From Sphagnum magellanicum (Eukaryota; Streptophyta; Sphagnopsida; Sphagnales; Sphagnaceae), in contig CM038922.1 in assembly GCA_021904315.1 (NCBI GenBank), forward strand, positions 9,027,347-9,091,346: a stretch of DNA of 64,000 nucleotides, in the 5' to 3' direction. Both the position numbers and the translations under genes were made by a program. The notes under the pieces are model-generated. The model saw only the letters and a program-made list of their open reading frames with translations, was not told the origin of the DNA and ran no database searches. Shown in pieces: positions 1 through 10,794 of this stretch (position 1 is its first letter; each line of letters opens with the position of its first letter).

Positions 1-1140
1 TTTATTTAATTATAAAGGAGATGTGAACTAGAAAAAATTAAGTATCCTTCATGATACAATATGAATACATTACATCAAGTCCCGTGGGAATAAAATTGTG
101 GAAATAAAATCTTGTGAACTGATACCTGGTTTCATTATACAGTATCAATCACTTCATGGCTACAATCAAATTGGGGATGAAACGGGTACTACAGGTGCCA
201 AACTAGGGCCCAAAGACAAGATGACCTTAAGGATAACTCTATTGTAACACTAATTTGTGTACAGGTGAACCAGCACCTACAACTGCTGGTACCTTCACCT
301 TCTTGTATGAGGCCTTCTTATTGACCATATTAACCCAGGAAATATTAAATTTGAACTCAGACACCCTGATTTAATCTTAGGGTGGGATGTTTTACCATGG
401 TTAAAAGCAACCTATTTGTGTGTTTGCCTTGGTACCAGAGTAGGTGCTGGCTGACCCAAGGTCACCCCATGATGGTCAATGGTGTGCAGGTGCCTTGCAG
501 CCGAGGCACACAGTTGCCACCGTGAAAGGCGACTTGTCAGAACCCTTGAGAAAAACTAACACTCGTGCATGGGTCTTTTTGTAGGCATGCAATTGACTGG
601 CGACAGTGAACCAGCACCCACCAGCGCACCATCCACTGAATGTCCGTTACTACTCAGTTGTGGATGAACCTCAACTGAGTTAATATTTAGTTTCATCTTG
701 GTAACCAATTCTGTAGGAAATAGGTCTCATATAGTGGCAAATAGGTAGGAAAATAGGCAACCTCTAGGTAAGTAGATGGTTTATGCCAGTGTTGTCCAGT
801 TCCTCCTTTTTGAGAGAACCTCAGGTCTGGTTCTGACATTTTAAAATTTATGTGACAATTCTCCAGGTACAGGTTTGAGCCAGGTTCTTCCAAAATTTGA
901 ACCCTTCGGTTCCAGTCTTGTCACATTTTTTCAAATTCAAGAACGTCTGGACCCAGTTTTTGAACCAGGTTCTGTTCCATGTACACGTTACACATTCCTT
1001 AATGTTAAAGATTATGTGACAAATTTTATGACAAATTAAAATAGGGGTTTACATAAGTATAGAGTTGAACAACTAATTAAAATTAATAATTAATTATAAA
1101 GTTCGGTCCAATTATTAACTTTGAAAAAAATCAATTTTTT

Positions 1141-1179
<39 letters not shown>

Positions 1180-2134
1180 TTACCCTATTTTCAAAAATAT
1201 TTTTTCAAAGTTCCAGATCTAACAAAATATTTTTTCAATGGTTTGATTCTTGTGCCGGTTCCAACAAATTGATGTCAACTCAGGTCCAGGTTACAAGAAC
1301 CTGACCCTCAACAGCTGGTTTTCACCTTTGAAAACTGGACACCCGCCCAACAATGGTTTACACAGAGCTAAGGGCTGTTTTTATTACCTAGTAAGTAGGA
1401 AGGAAAAAAAGTAACTGAGTCAACCACCATGGTTAGCTAGGGAACTGGAACCCAACAGAAAACTGTTTACTCATCACTTACCATTCGTCCTTCATGGTGC
1501 GTTGGTGGGTGCTGGTCCACTGTGGCCCAATTGACTATAGTTGAGAAAGGGATTTCTTTGTCTTTGAATGGACAATAATGAACTTGATGTTTTTCATTTG
1601 TGGAAAGGCAACTAGTGATGTTGGGTGGAAATGTTACGCAAGTACAATCATGAGGGAAGGATGACATATGTTTGAATTCCAACTTGAAGGAAGGGTGGAA
1701 AAACAGAATAGAAAAAGGCAATCTATGATCATCTTAGAGGGGGTAAAGATCGGCCCCTTGGGCTTTGCTTTACAGTTAAAGAATTGGAGCAACTAGGTGA
1801 AACCAGATGTCAAGTCAGTTGCGGTTCATTCACAACTGTGCCGTAATGGGCATCCAGTGGATGGTGTATTGGTGGGTACTAGTTTGCTCTGGGTGTTCAC
1901 AGAATTTTCTTTGGGGGTGACATTTCACCACTTGGTGACAAAAAAACCAAAGGGGGTGAGGGTGTGGATCGCATAAATCTTTCTTGTTTGAAAGAAATGC
2001 TGCAAAGTCTTTAGAGGAAAAGTAGAAATAGTCAGATGTAGACCATAGCTTCTAGTATGTTGATAAAAGGTGCCCAAAAAAGTTCTACTTTCCTCTAAGT
2101 TCTCTTTTGGATAATTGTAGGTCGAACTACTTAA
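1..2134. other. Intergenic repeat-derived DNA
   Basis: No gene is supported here. From about 600 to 1540 the sequence resembles 34600-35000: both contain a 'gaacctcaactgagttaatat'-like block and, further on, a 'ctggaacccaa...ccttcatggtgc' block. It is therefore part of a dispersed repeat. Between about 820 and 1340 there are many GAACCTGG/CCAGGTTC words, which also occur at 62840-63390. A (TA)n run lies at about 1143-1176. The short reading frames lack family features and look accidental. Confidence 0.5.
1143..1176. repeat. (TA)n microsatellite
   Basis: An uninterrupted alternating TA run of about 34 bases in an AT-rich stretch. Confidence 0.9.
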
Positions 2135-2456
2135 CAAGGGGTGTGTCACACTGTGGCCTTGCCATTTGCATTAAAAAGTATCTTAATGCAAAACAAGAAA
2201 TTATGGAAACTCAAATATTTCACCATGCAAAAACATGATCTTCAAAAAATCCTCTGAAAGAAACCAAAATCTTTCAAGATATTATAACTCTATAAATAAT
2301 CTCAAGTTTCAACACAAGCCAAAATATCAGTTTTCAAAAATCCTCATATAAAAATAGACCTATTACCTACTGGCCAAAATCCCTTAAGCTACAATACTCT
2401 ATAATGAATATAAAAACAATATCCTTGCCTTAGTCGGCAAGGCCACACACCCTTTG
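2135..2456. mobile_element. MITE-like element, family A, copy 1
   Basis: A 322-bp non-coding element bounded by imperfect terminal inverted repeats. The left end reads CAAGGGGTGTGTCACAC and continues to GTGGCCTTGCC. The right end, read on the other strand, is CAAAGGGTGTGTGGCCTTGCC. The same sequence recurs at 35401-35654 and, partially, at 60572-60783, which supports a mobile element. The CAAGGG-type terminus suits a hAT-like non-autonomous element, but I found no clear 8-bp target duplication. It ends about 500 bp upstream of the AOC TATA box. Confidence 0.6.
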
Positions 2457-2967
2457 TGGCCCGCCTCTGCAGACCTGGGCCACCAACACCTCTTTAAAGC
2501 AGTTTGTAGCTCCAGGATTCTGGCTACACCCAGATTCGCCGCGCCGGCTCGTGTTGCAGCCTTTCTTTTTCACGGTGTCTGCGCCGACGATAGATGATAG
2601 TACATGAACGCCAGTATCCGGAAAAATCGGTCTTTGGATTCGATTGAGCTCAATTCGTTCGAACGCAGCAGGGCGGGCGGCGGTTCCTGCCGGCAGCACC
2701 TGCGAACCCCGAATAATTTCGCTTTCACCCACTTAATGTTAGAACAGACATTAGAATTTCATAGAGCTGCAAGGCTCTAGTTGATCGGCAGCAGTTACGG
2801 CTGCGCTTCCCCTCGTAAAAAATGCAGCTGGGACATATATAGCAGTCAAATCTTGCTGCCATGTAGTCCTGGGTGGCTGCTCATATGATTCACAGAATCT
2901 GCCGCCTAATTGGTTTCCACGTTCAGGGCCGAGGCGGTTAATCATGTTCCTTTCATGGCCGGTGCTC
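2457..2967. other. GC-richer region upstream of AOC
   Basis: About 500 bp that is clearly more GC-rich than its surroundings and directly precedes the AOC core promoter. It holds two minus-strand reading frames of 64 and 100 codons, neither with a recognisable domain. I read it as the promoter-proximal region of AOC rather than as a gene. Confidence 0.4.
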
Positions 2968-2974
2968 TATAAAA
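2968..2974 (+). promoter_or_regulatory. TATA box of the AOC gene
   Basis: The sequence CTCTATAAAACTGG lies 200 bp before the AOC start codon. A transcription start near 3000 would leave a 5' leader of about 165 bases containing 'tcattcaatcaatcgacac'. Spacing and sequence fit a plant core promoter. Confidence 0.6.
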
Positions 2975-3167
2975 CTGGGTTCAGTCCCTCCACCTTTCAT
3001 TCAATCAATCGACACAGTTCAGATCTGCAACTGGAGCGTCAACGTTCTATGAATTGTTCCCGAATTGCTCGTGAATTGATCATTTACAGTCATAGGTTAT
3101 TAGATATTCAGATCGGAACTTGAGAAGTAAGATAGAGTGTTACAGGAAAATCTGATTTGCAATAGAG

Positions 3168-4840
3168 ATGGCGGCAACAATGAATTTGTGCGCCCAAACT
3201 GGGCAACTAGCATGTTTGAGTCAGTCACAGATCAAAAGGATAGACGGAATTAGTCGTCAGGTTCAACCAGCAAGCCATAAACAGCTTCATTCATTCAAGT
3301 CTTTTAGTCTCTGGACCAGTGTCAAGCACGATTCGGACAAGAGAACTAGACGACCCAGGGTTTGCTCCAGTATCCTAGAAGCACAGCGCTCTGATGCGGC
3401 TCCTGTGACCACGCCGTCCAAGCTGCCTGACTTTCCTGAAACACAGAACCCAGCGGAGGCTTTGATACAACATTTGGAGACTCTACCTTCTTCCGACGAC
3501 ATCAACGGCGAGAGCAGTGTCAGCGATTCAGCCGACAGGCTTTTCCTTTGGGAATCAGTCCCCAAACTAGGTACTTGGTCTGAACTTCTCCGTCCCTGCA
3601 AGTGGTGTTTTGTTCCATGGAATTAATTCCTTCCCTGGAAAATGCGAGCCTGGATTAAGATGAACGGAAAAGCTAATCAATTCAGCTTCATGTTGCGATA
3701 TTCTATATTGTGTGCAGCTGAAACGCAGACATTCAGTGTGTACGAGCTGAATGAATTCGATAGGGATAGCCCTGCATTTCTGGAATTCAGTTCACAGACT
3801 GTGAACAGGGTCAATCCTGTCACCGGGGCGCATGTCCATGCCCTTGGCGACCAAGTTCCATTCACCAACAAGGTCGGTACAATAGATTCCTCCCACTAAA
3901 TTGCAGCTTGGAGTGGAATTCTCTGGACATATCACCGATGAGTCGCGGGATTGCTGTATTAGACTCCATTGGTCAGTCGCATTGCAAAGGAAATTGACAA
4001 TAGTATTTCGAGCGCTGTACCATGTCGATGATGAAGTCTCTCACTATAAGACCTGGGTTCATGTGCATGGTTTATGATGCAGCTGTATGATGGGTCGCTG
4101 AAGCTGAGGCTGGGCATCACGGCTGGCATCTGCCTCCTCATGAAGCACTACCCCGGAATGGGTACTCCGGAAATGAAGAGGCAACAGTTTTTCACTCCCG
4201 ATCGCTATGAGACTTTGATGACCTGGTACTTCGGCGATTTCGGTCACATCTCGGGCCAGGTAGGTACCTAAACCCTAAATCTAGAATTTACTACATAATT
4301 CATAACTGACTCAGGTGATGATCAGTCTTCTCAGCTTCCCAGCTCATGAGATCAGAGCCCATCACAGAAAGACTTCGAACCCGATCCAGCTCAGAGTATC
4401 AGCCTTACCTAGAATCATCTGCAGCTCCATTTTCGACTTCTCGCTCAAAGGAGATTTTGTGTCGATCTTTGTTAGAGAAAACATAGTAGTACTGTGGTAC
4501 CTGTAGACATGACAATCGCAATATGAATTCCAAGAAATACTGATGATCTTGAGCATGCATCCCGGGGGCTGAATTTCTGCTGCAGGGTCCATTTGTCAAC
4601 TACCAAGATACGTTGATGACCATCACGGGAGGAGTGGGGTTCTTCAGAGAAGCGCGAGGCGTGGTCCGGCTGCACAACATCTCTCCGTTCAAATTCTTCT
4701 ACACATTCACGCTGACCGGCATCCCGCAACTGCCGAAGCACCTGACGGCGGAGGTGGTGCCGCCGTCGGAGGACGCGGCTGCCGTCCCGGAAGCCGTCGC
4801 GTGCGACCCCCGTTTCACGCTCCGCAATTTCTCGAACTAA
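3168..4840 (+). CDS. AOC: Allene oxide cyclase (AOC), chloroplast, four exons
   Basis: The enzyme converts 12,13-epoxyoctadecatrienoic acid to cis-(+)-12-oxophytodienoic acid, the ring-forming step of jasmonate synthesis in the chloroplast. Exons by phase and GT/AG sites are 3168-3570, 3718-3872, 4083-4259 and 4586-4840. They join in frame to 329 codons. Residues 1 to about 134 are rich in Ser, Gln and basic residues and hold the transit peptide; this is longer than the roughly 75 residues I recall for Arabidopsis. The barrel follows, with [12 protein letters not shown] (Glu144, Asn146, Pro153), VPFTNKLYDG (Asn185, split by intron 2), [12 protein letters not shown] (Cys203), [35 protein letters not shown] and a C-terminal NFSN in place of the usual NYTN. 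Glu, both Asn, Pro and Cys of the active site are kept. The Tyr of the usual GPY is Phe248 here. Two loops carry insertions of about 11 residues each (near 165-180 and 208-222). No stop or frameshift was seen. Confidence 0.9.
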
Positions 4841-5506
4841 GCGGGCACGCGCCGTCCGGCATCCATCCAATATAACCAAGAACTCTGATTAAAAATTCCC
4901 CTATTCTAGTTACTGTGATACCGTTATATCAATATACCAATATACCCTTATTCTAGTTACTCTCAATATTAGTTTTGGTAAAGTGATCAATGCCATTTAT
5001 ATCATACTTATTTGCTGGAAGATTTGGCGGACAAAAGGCTGCTTTTACCCTTGGACAAGCAATGTCCCTTTAAGTACTAGCTACTTACTTACCTACCTTG
5101 GAACTTTCATGGTGGAATATGGTTGAAAATAGATGCAATTTAGATAGATATATAGTTTGCTGAATGGAATAAAGAAATGCCAGTTAAGGTGAAGAATGAC
5201 AAAGAACCACCTCTCATTTTGGTGGTTGGTTGTTAGACTAAAGAACTTAGTGAGAAAACCCTGCAAAGCTTTATTTATAAACACACTGCAAATTCGAAAA
5301 ATGTAAAAATGAACAATGAAATTTAAAGTTTGCGAAGTTAGTAGCAACTAGATATCAAAATCTTTCCATCTCAACAACTGATTGCCGGTAATGGGTCAAC
5401 CACAATGATGGGTTGTGTTTTGAAGGGGTGGAAGTTATTCCTTCAATGTGGTGAGTTTCAAGCAATGATTTACATTAATGATATGTTGTCTCCAGTCACC
5501 AAAAAG
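4841..5506. other. Intergenic DNA 3' of AOC
   Basis: Contains the AOC 3' untranslated region and AT-rich spacer. The word 'ctattctagttact' is repeated about 50 bp apart near 4900-4960. Nothing else is recognised before the gypsy element. Confidence 0.5.
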
Positions 5507-7305
5507 GAGGTACACACTCAAAATATTGCAGTCTTGTAATTAGGTGCATTCAACACATCAACACATTAGGTCTACATCCAACATTCTATCTATGACACTA
5601 GGACAGAAATAAAGCTATGGACCTTGATGGATAAGCTCACTCTGGATCTCTCTCTATGGGCTATCATGGCCAACAAATGTGGATATCCCAACAATAAGTG
5701 GGTCTACTAAGATCAAAAACCCAAACCCAATGGTGAATTTGCTTCAAGAGATGGAGAAAATCTAGACAAGTTATTTCTGTAATGATTTTTTCAATTTTCC
5801 TAGTAACTTCCCATTGCAAAGCAATTGTTTGGAGATCCTAAATGCTAAGGTATTCAATTTTTTGATCCATTCAAGGTTGGGATACCAAAAAGGGAAAAAA
5901 GTCTTAAGGATTTTTTAGAGTTACTTTTTACAAATTATATTTACATGAAATAAACTTAAATGAGAAAATTTGAATAGTTCAATATAAAATAATTCATGTG
6001 TTAATGGTGACTTTTCATATCATACATAGTTTTGTATGAATATTTTAGTTTAATTGCTAGAAATGCAAAAAATCCTAGAAAATGTCAAAATGAGTTTCAA
6101 TGGACAACCAAACATGTTTTTTGACAAGATTATTTCCTACACGTGTGACCTCCATCTAAAACTATACAATTTGAACCAATTAAACATAATTATTTTATCG
6201 AATGGTTTAAAAAATGAGTCCTTTACTTTGTATAATTTTTTTTCAAAATTTCAAGATTTTGAAATTTTTGTATGATTTGGTTTTCATCAAGTTCATTCAA
6301 TGAACATGTACTTTCATAGAAAGTGGCATGTTTTTGTTGTAAAAAAAATTTGAAATCAATTGTAGGACTTTGTGCATTCCTTTTGATTACTTTTTTTTTA
6401 AATTTATTCTAGACACTTGATTTCTTTAGTTTATGAGACTCAATATGACATTTACATAGTATCCAAATTATTTTCAAATATTTTTATTAATTTTAGAAAA
6501 CATCATTTTATCTATTGACATACAACAATCCACTACAATTATAATAATGTCATATAAACAAAAATCCAAAGTTGTCCTTTACAATCCTTTTTCAATTAAA
6601 GACACTTTTTTTTGGTACCCCAATCATGAATGGACCCTTAACCAATTCCCAACAACAATCCCAAGCGCATTGGATTTGAAAGAAATATCCCACAATGGCC
6701 AACCCTAATGACCCATTAAAACCTTTCATCATTTCCGTCTTGAAGTCCTTATTAACACACTAACACCTAATGTTCTACTCACCAATTGTAGTGCAATAGA
6801 ATTCATGAAGTCTAATCAACAAAACCATAACAATTTGAATCTTTAGGCATTCTTCTCAAAAGTTCTCAACAACAATTTTAATTGAAAAACCAAAAAAAAA
6901 ATTGAAAACCAAAATGTTTTAGTTTCATCATCATTTAGCATTTATCTTCAACCTCCAACTTCAAACGCATTGTCCATCCTTCAACATCATCTTCGTCACT
7001 CCATTAAAAATAATCACAAAACAAACATTCCATCTCCAGTATTTGATCTAAGTGTTGGCATTCCATGAAAAACACAAACCAAACTTCATAACCTATAAAT
7101 AACAAAAAGAACAAGGAAATAGAAAAATAGTAAGAAGTAGAAAGCAAATTGTCTATTGTTCATGATTATTAACCATTTCCTCCTTTGGCATTTTTTGCTC
7201 ATCACATCCAATGTAACAAATCATCCATTAGGGTTTGCATTTCATCTTGCTTTTTTTAAGTCACAATCACATAGCAAAAAAAGTTGGATGCAAGTCCATG
7301 TCACA
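5507..7305 (-). repeat. 3' LTR of the gypsy element (contains an inserted MITE)
   Basis: Aligns in two blocks with the other LTR: 5511-5863 with about 16268-16640, and 6640-7305 with about 16650-17349. The gap between the blocks is the inserted element at about 5864-6635. The left boundary is uncertain by some bases because the first positions differ from the partner LTR. Confidence 0.8.
5864..6635. mobile_element. MITE-like DNA element inserted in the 3' LTR
   Basis: About 770 bp, very AT-rich, absent from the partner LTR, which marks it as an insertion. The left end reads GATCCATTCAAGGTTGGGAT followed by ACCAAAAA. The right end read in reverse complement is GGTCCATTCATGATTGGGGT followed by ACCAAAAA. 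These form terminal inverted repeats of about 30 bp with few mismatches. No transposase is encoded. A target duplication is not clear, so the ends may be off by a few bases. Confidence 0.75.
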
Positions 7306-7588
7306 TGTGTCACCACTCCCTTCTGAAGAAAATCTATGTCCTCATAAATTTCAACTTTAAGGAACAAGATGGTAGATCTACAAATCCCTTTTTGCCCTTT
7401 CCCAATGTTTATCATCCATGTCTTTTATTATGCAAGTTTGGCCTCCTTCATCTTATTCATTTATGTCCTTGCCATCCTTGTAGCCAACAAAAACATAAGG
7501 ACCTTCCCAACTACCATCAAGATTTTCCTTCATACCTAATTTCCACATCTTGATTTGCACACCTTCCTCAAAACCAACAAACAACTAT

Positions 7589-8225
7589 GGGTAGATGTAA
7601 GTTATGGTGGCTCAAAAATGGCAAAAGTCCCAGTCCCAAAAGGCCATATAAATGGAAAAATTAACATTAAAATGGAAAAAAACGTTAAAAACCAATGTTT
7701 AATGGGTCGTATGTGGTGATGAATCAATTAACAAAGTCCATATGAAAGGTTGCCCATTAAAAAACCTCTTTATTATACATGTTAGGGGAAAAAATATATC
7801 AATTCAACAAAAAATGACAAAGATTAGGACTTTTGAAAATATGGCTCAAATTTGGTCATTCAAAAGTCCATAGTTATTTGTTCATAAAATTTTTCGTTGT
7901 AATTTTTTTCAATTCATACTCATTTTTCCATCATGTATCATATATTGAGTCCTTATAAAAAATATTGAAATGAAATCATAACAAAAAATGCATTTGAATG
8001 TTAATGCAAAACCCAAATTATAGTCCATATGTCCATTCTAAAAGTCCATTACTATATGATTGGTGTACGTTTATTGAATTTTTCCCCTTAATAAATATTC
8101 TTATTCAACTTAGCAATTTTAATCCATAAATATTTTTGTCCATGATTTTACAATGCGTTTATAATACACTCTATAAAAAGTCCATAAGGTTGCAAAAAGT
8201 GGGCCACCATAGCTTGCATCTACCC
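7589..8225. mobile_element. MITE-like element, GGGTARATG family, copy 1
   Basis: About 637 bp, non-coding, lying between the 3' LTR and the integrase remains of the gypsy element. Terminal inverted repeats: left GGGTAGATGTAAGTTATGGT then GGCTCA; right, in reverse complement, GGGTAGATGCAAGCTATGGT then GGCCCA. The start GGGTA.ATG..A and the GTGGCTCA word recur in the element at 10017-10773, so the two belong to one family. Confidence 0.75.
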
Positions 8226-8318
8226 TTGTAACCCCTTCCAAGAAACATAAACCTTACTCTATTTCTTTTGGGCTTGTTCAACATTCTCAATCAAGGATTT
8301 GTGAATACTAAAAACCAA

Positions 8319-9291
8319 CTACATTTTTCGAATCATTTGTTCCGCCATTACTTCAAGTCCTACATGTTCATCTACCACATCACACAGCCCATTCAAACTA
8401 TTGTTAATAATAAGTCTAGGACTACGTCCTATCAATACCAAGTAATGCGAATACCTCTTGTTGGCTTGTACCCCACAATGGTATCTAAACAATATTCTTG
8501 GTAATTGAATATCCCATCCTTGTATATTTGTTGAAGATAAGATAGTCAAGCCATGCTTAATAATTTATATCAACCGTTCTATCATACCATTGCATTGTGG
8601 CTATGTTGGTTCAGTAAATTAATGTATAATACCATAATCTTGACATAGAGCATCAAACTCCTTGATCCACTCATTGCCGTTATTTGTGAAAATGTATTTG
8701 GCATTCCAAATTGGCATATGATCTCATCGTCAAGGAAACTGGCTATAGTAACTATGTCATGCTCTCTCACAATACGTGATTCACACCACTTGGAATAGTG
8801 GTGAATAACAACAAAAACATATTTATAACCACTAGATGTTTTGAGTAATGGTCCTATAGTATTGAAAGCTACTTGATAGAAAATATCACACAAATGTATT
8901 ATTTTCATACTTTCCACTCAAAACCTTAAATTGTCAATCTATCTAGCCAATTTGCATCTATCACAAACTTTGACAAATTCTTTAACAAAGTCTGTCCTAT
9001 CATGCCAAAAAAATTGCTTCTTAATTTCAGCAAACATCTTTGCTTCACCACAATGCCCAATCTCATTGTGCATTTTTTTCATTATCAAAATTTTGTCCTT
9101 AGGCTTAGGAACCATATATCTTGAAAATAGAATGTATCCTCCTGCCAATGATATAGCATCACTTTCCTTTTTTCCCTCTCAACATCAATGGGGGTGCATT
9201 CATTTATGTCCAATGAACCACCAATGAATAATTTCATACTCAAAGGATCTTCCAAAATGTCCAAGCACCAGTTTTGTTCATCCCCATCCAT
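8319..9291 (-). mobile_element. Integrase region of the gypsy element (fossil)
   Basis: On the minus strand the zinc-binding part comes first (HNEIGHCGEAKMF followed by VCDRCKL, an HHCC arrangement near 8940-9100). The core follows with GPLLKTSSGYKYVFVVI and DEIICQFGMPN (8582-8880). The C-terminal part includes WDIQLPRILFRYHCGVQAN (about 8400-8540). The HHCC, core and C-terminal order is that of Ty3/gypsy integrases. It is a decayed remnant of the larger element. Confidence 0.8.
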
Positions 9292-9578
9292 ATCTTTTCA
9301 ATGATAATCTTGGTCTTGGCCTTATCAACCAAGATCTATGTTTCATGAGCCTGATTCTAGTAATCTTGTAAAGTGTATTTTGGTCCCTATTGTTCAACAT
9401 TTTTCCTTTGATCTTGTTCCTCATCCTAGTATAGAACGATTTTTTTCCCCTTTTGAGCTTGGACCTTAATGTGGTATGGTGTTTTATCCCCTTCCATCAC
9501 AGTGAAAAGATTGTTGATAGTTTCAATTCCCTTAGTAATGGAAGACATGGAAACATCTTGTGCCATCTTACCTAGATC

Positions 9579-9872
9579 CTAAATCTCATTTCCAAAGTCT
9601 TCATCAGCCTCATACTTGCCAACTAAGTTTCTACTCAATGCATCCACATTGGCATGTTTAGCTCCTACCCTACGGATTATTTTGAAGTGGAAGTCTTGTA
9701 GCATAGATATCCATCTCCTTCTTTGTTTATATGCATTTGAAACAATTGCAAGACACTCTAGGGGCTTACGGTCTATTCGTAGAAGAAAGAAGGTTTGGTG
9801 CAAGTATTGCCAAAAATGCATTATGCCCCATGTATAAGGGCATAACACTCCCTTTCCATTGGATGGAAACAC
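9579..9872 (-). mobile_element. RNase H region of the gypsy element (fossil)
   Basis: The minus-strand reading shows RRRWISMLQDFHFKIIRR followed by GAKHANVDALSRN, the hallmark end of gypsy RNase H (normally G..N..ADALSR). It sits between the RT remains and the integrase, as expected for the family. Remnant only. Confidence 0.8.
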
Positions 9873-10016
9873 TTTTGCACCAAAAATAATACCTTGTTGG
9901 TATAAGCTATGACTTGCTCTTGGCTCTCAAACTTCTATGACAAAATGGCACCTACTCCCTTTATAAACCAGTCCACATCTAAGATGAATGGTTGTGAAAT
10001 ATTTGGTCTTATCAAT

Positions 10017-10773
10017 GGGTAAATGCAAGGTAAAGTGGTTCATTTTTATGTCACAAGCTTGATTTTTGCAAATGTTTTATGTTTAAATGCCTATGGTGAA
10101 TGATTTAATTTTAAATACATTAAATGATGACTCATTCTAAACTAATAATTTAATTATGAAGACATTTGCACAATTATTTTTTGAAAGTAATGCATTCAAT
10201 ATCAATAGTGGACTTTTGAAATAAAAAATTTGGATTAGTCAATTGTCTAAATGGTTAAAAAAATTCAAGAATTCGTATTCAATTCCACTCCAAATTATTT
10301 ATTATGACTAAACATGGGTTGAAAAATTAAATCATAAAGTTAAATGCGAAATCTTATTTTGTGAAACCTTAACCAAATGGTGAATATGAACTTTTGAAAG
10401 GTTAGAATTGGACCTTGTTTTCAAAAGTCCTTTTGTAATGAATTTTTTTTTGTTTCTTGAATTTTTTTGTGCTTAATGGGTACATAATTGAAATATCTAA
10501 ATGGAATTTTATTTTTATGGACTTTATGGGTTTTTCTTTTAAGATTTTCAAAATGATTTCACCATACTAACTAACAACAACATTTTCCAATACGGGTTTT
10601 GACCTAGTTTTAAGAGGTTTCATAAATGATTGAAACTAAATAGTCAAAGATTACACTAATGAAAGCCTTAGAAATTGAAATCATATCCATATGGATCATA
10701 GATAAAAACTTGTTTGTGACTTTTGTGAAAGTTGTATCTGCCTAAAATGAGCCACTAGATTGTGCATTTACCC
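10017..10773. mobile_element. MITE-like element, GGGTARATG family, copy 2
   Basis: About 757 bp, AT-rich and non-coding, between the RT and RNase H remains. Terminal inverted repeats: left GGGTAAATGCAAGGTAAAGT then GGTTCATTTT; right, in reverse complement, GGGTAAATGCACAATCTAGT then GGCTCATTTT. It interrupts the otherwise continuous pol order, so it inserted after the gypsy element. A target duplication is not obvious. Confidence 0.7.
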
Positions 10774-10794
10774 CAACTCTATGGATGTCACAAG

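Noticed and set aside
2430-2732. 100-codon minus-strand frame in the AOC upstream region
   Set aside because: It overlaps the end of a MITE-like element and has no domain; the GC-rich composition explains the lack of stops.
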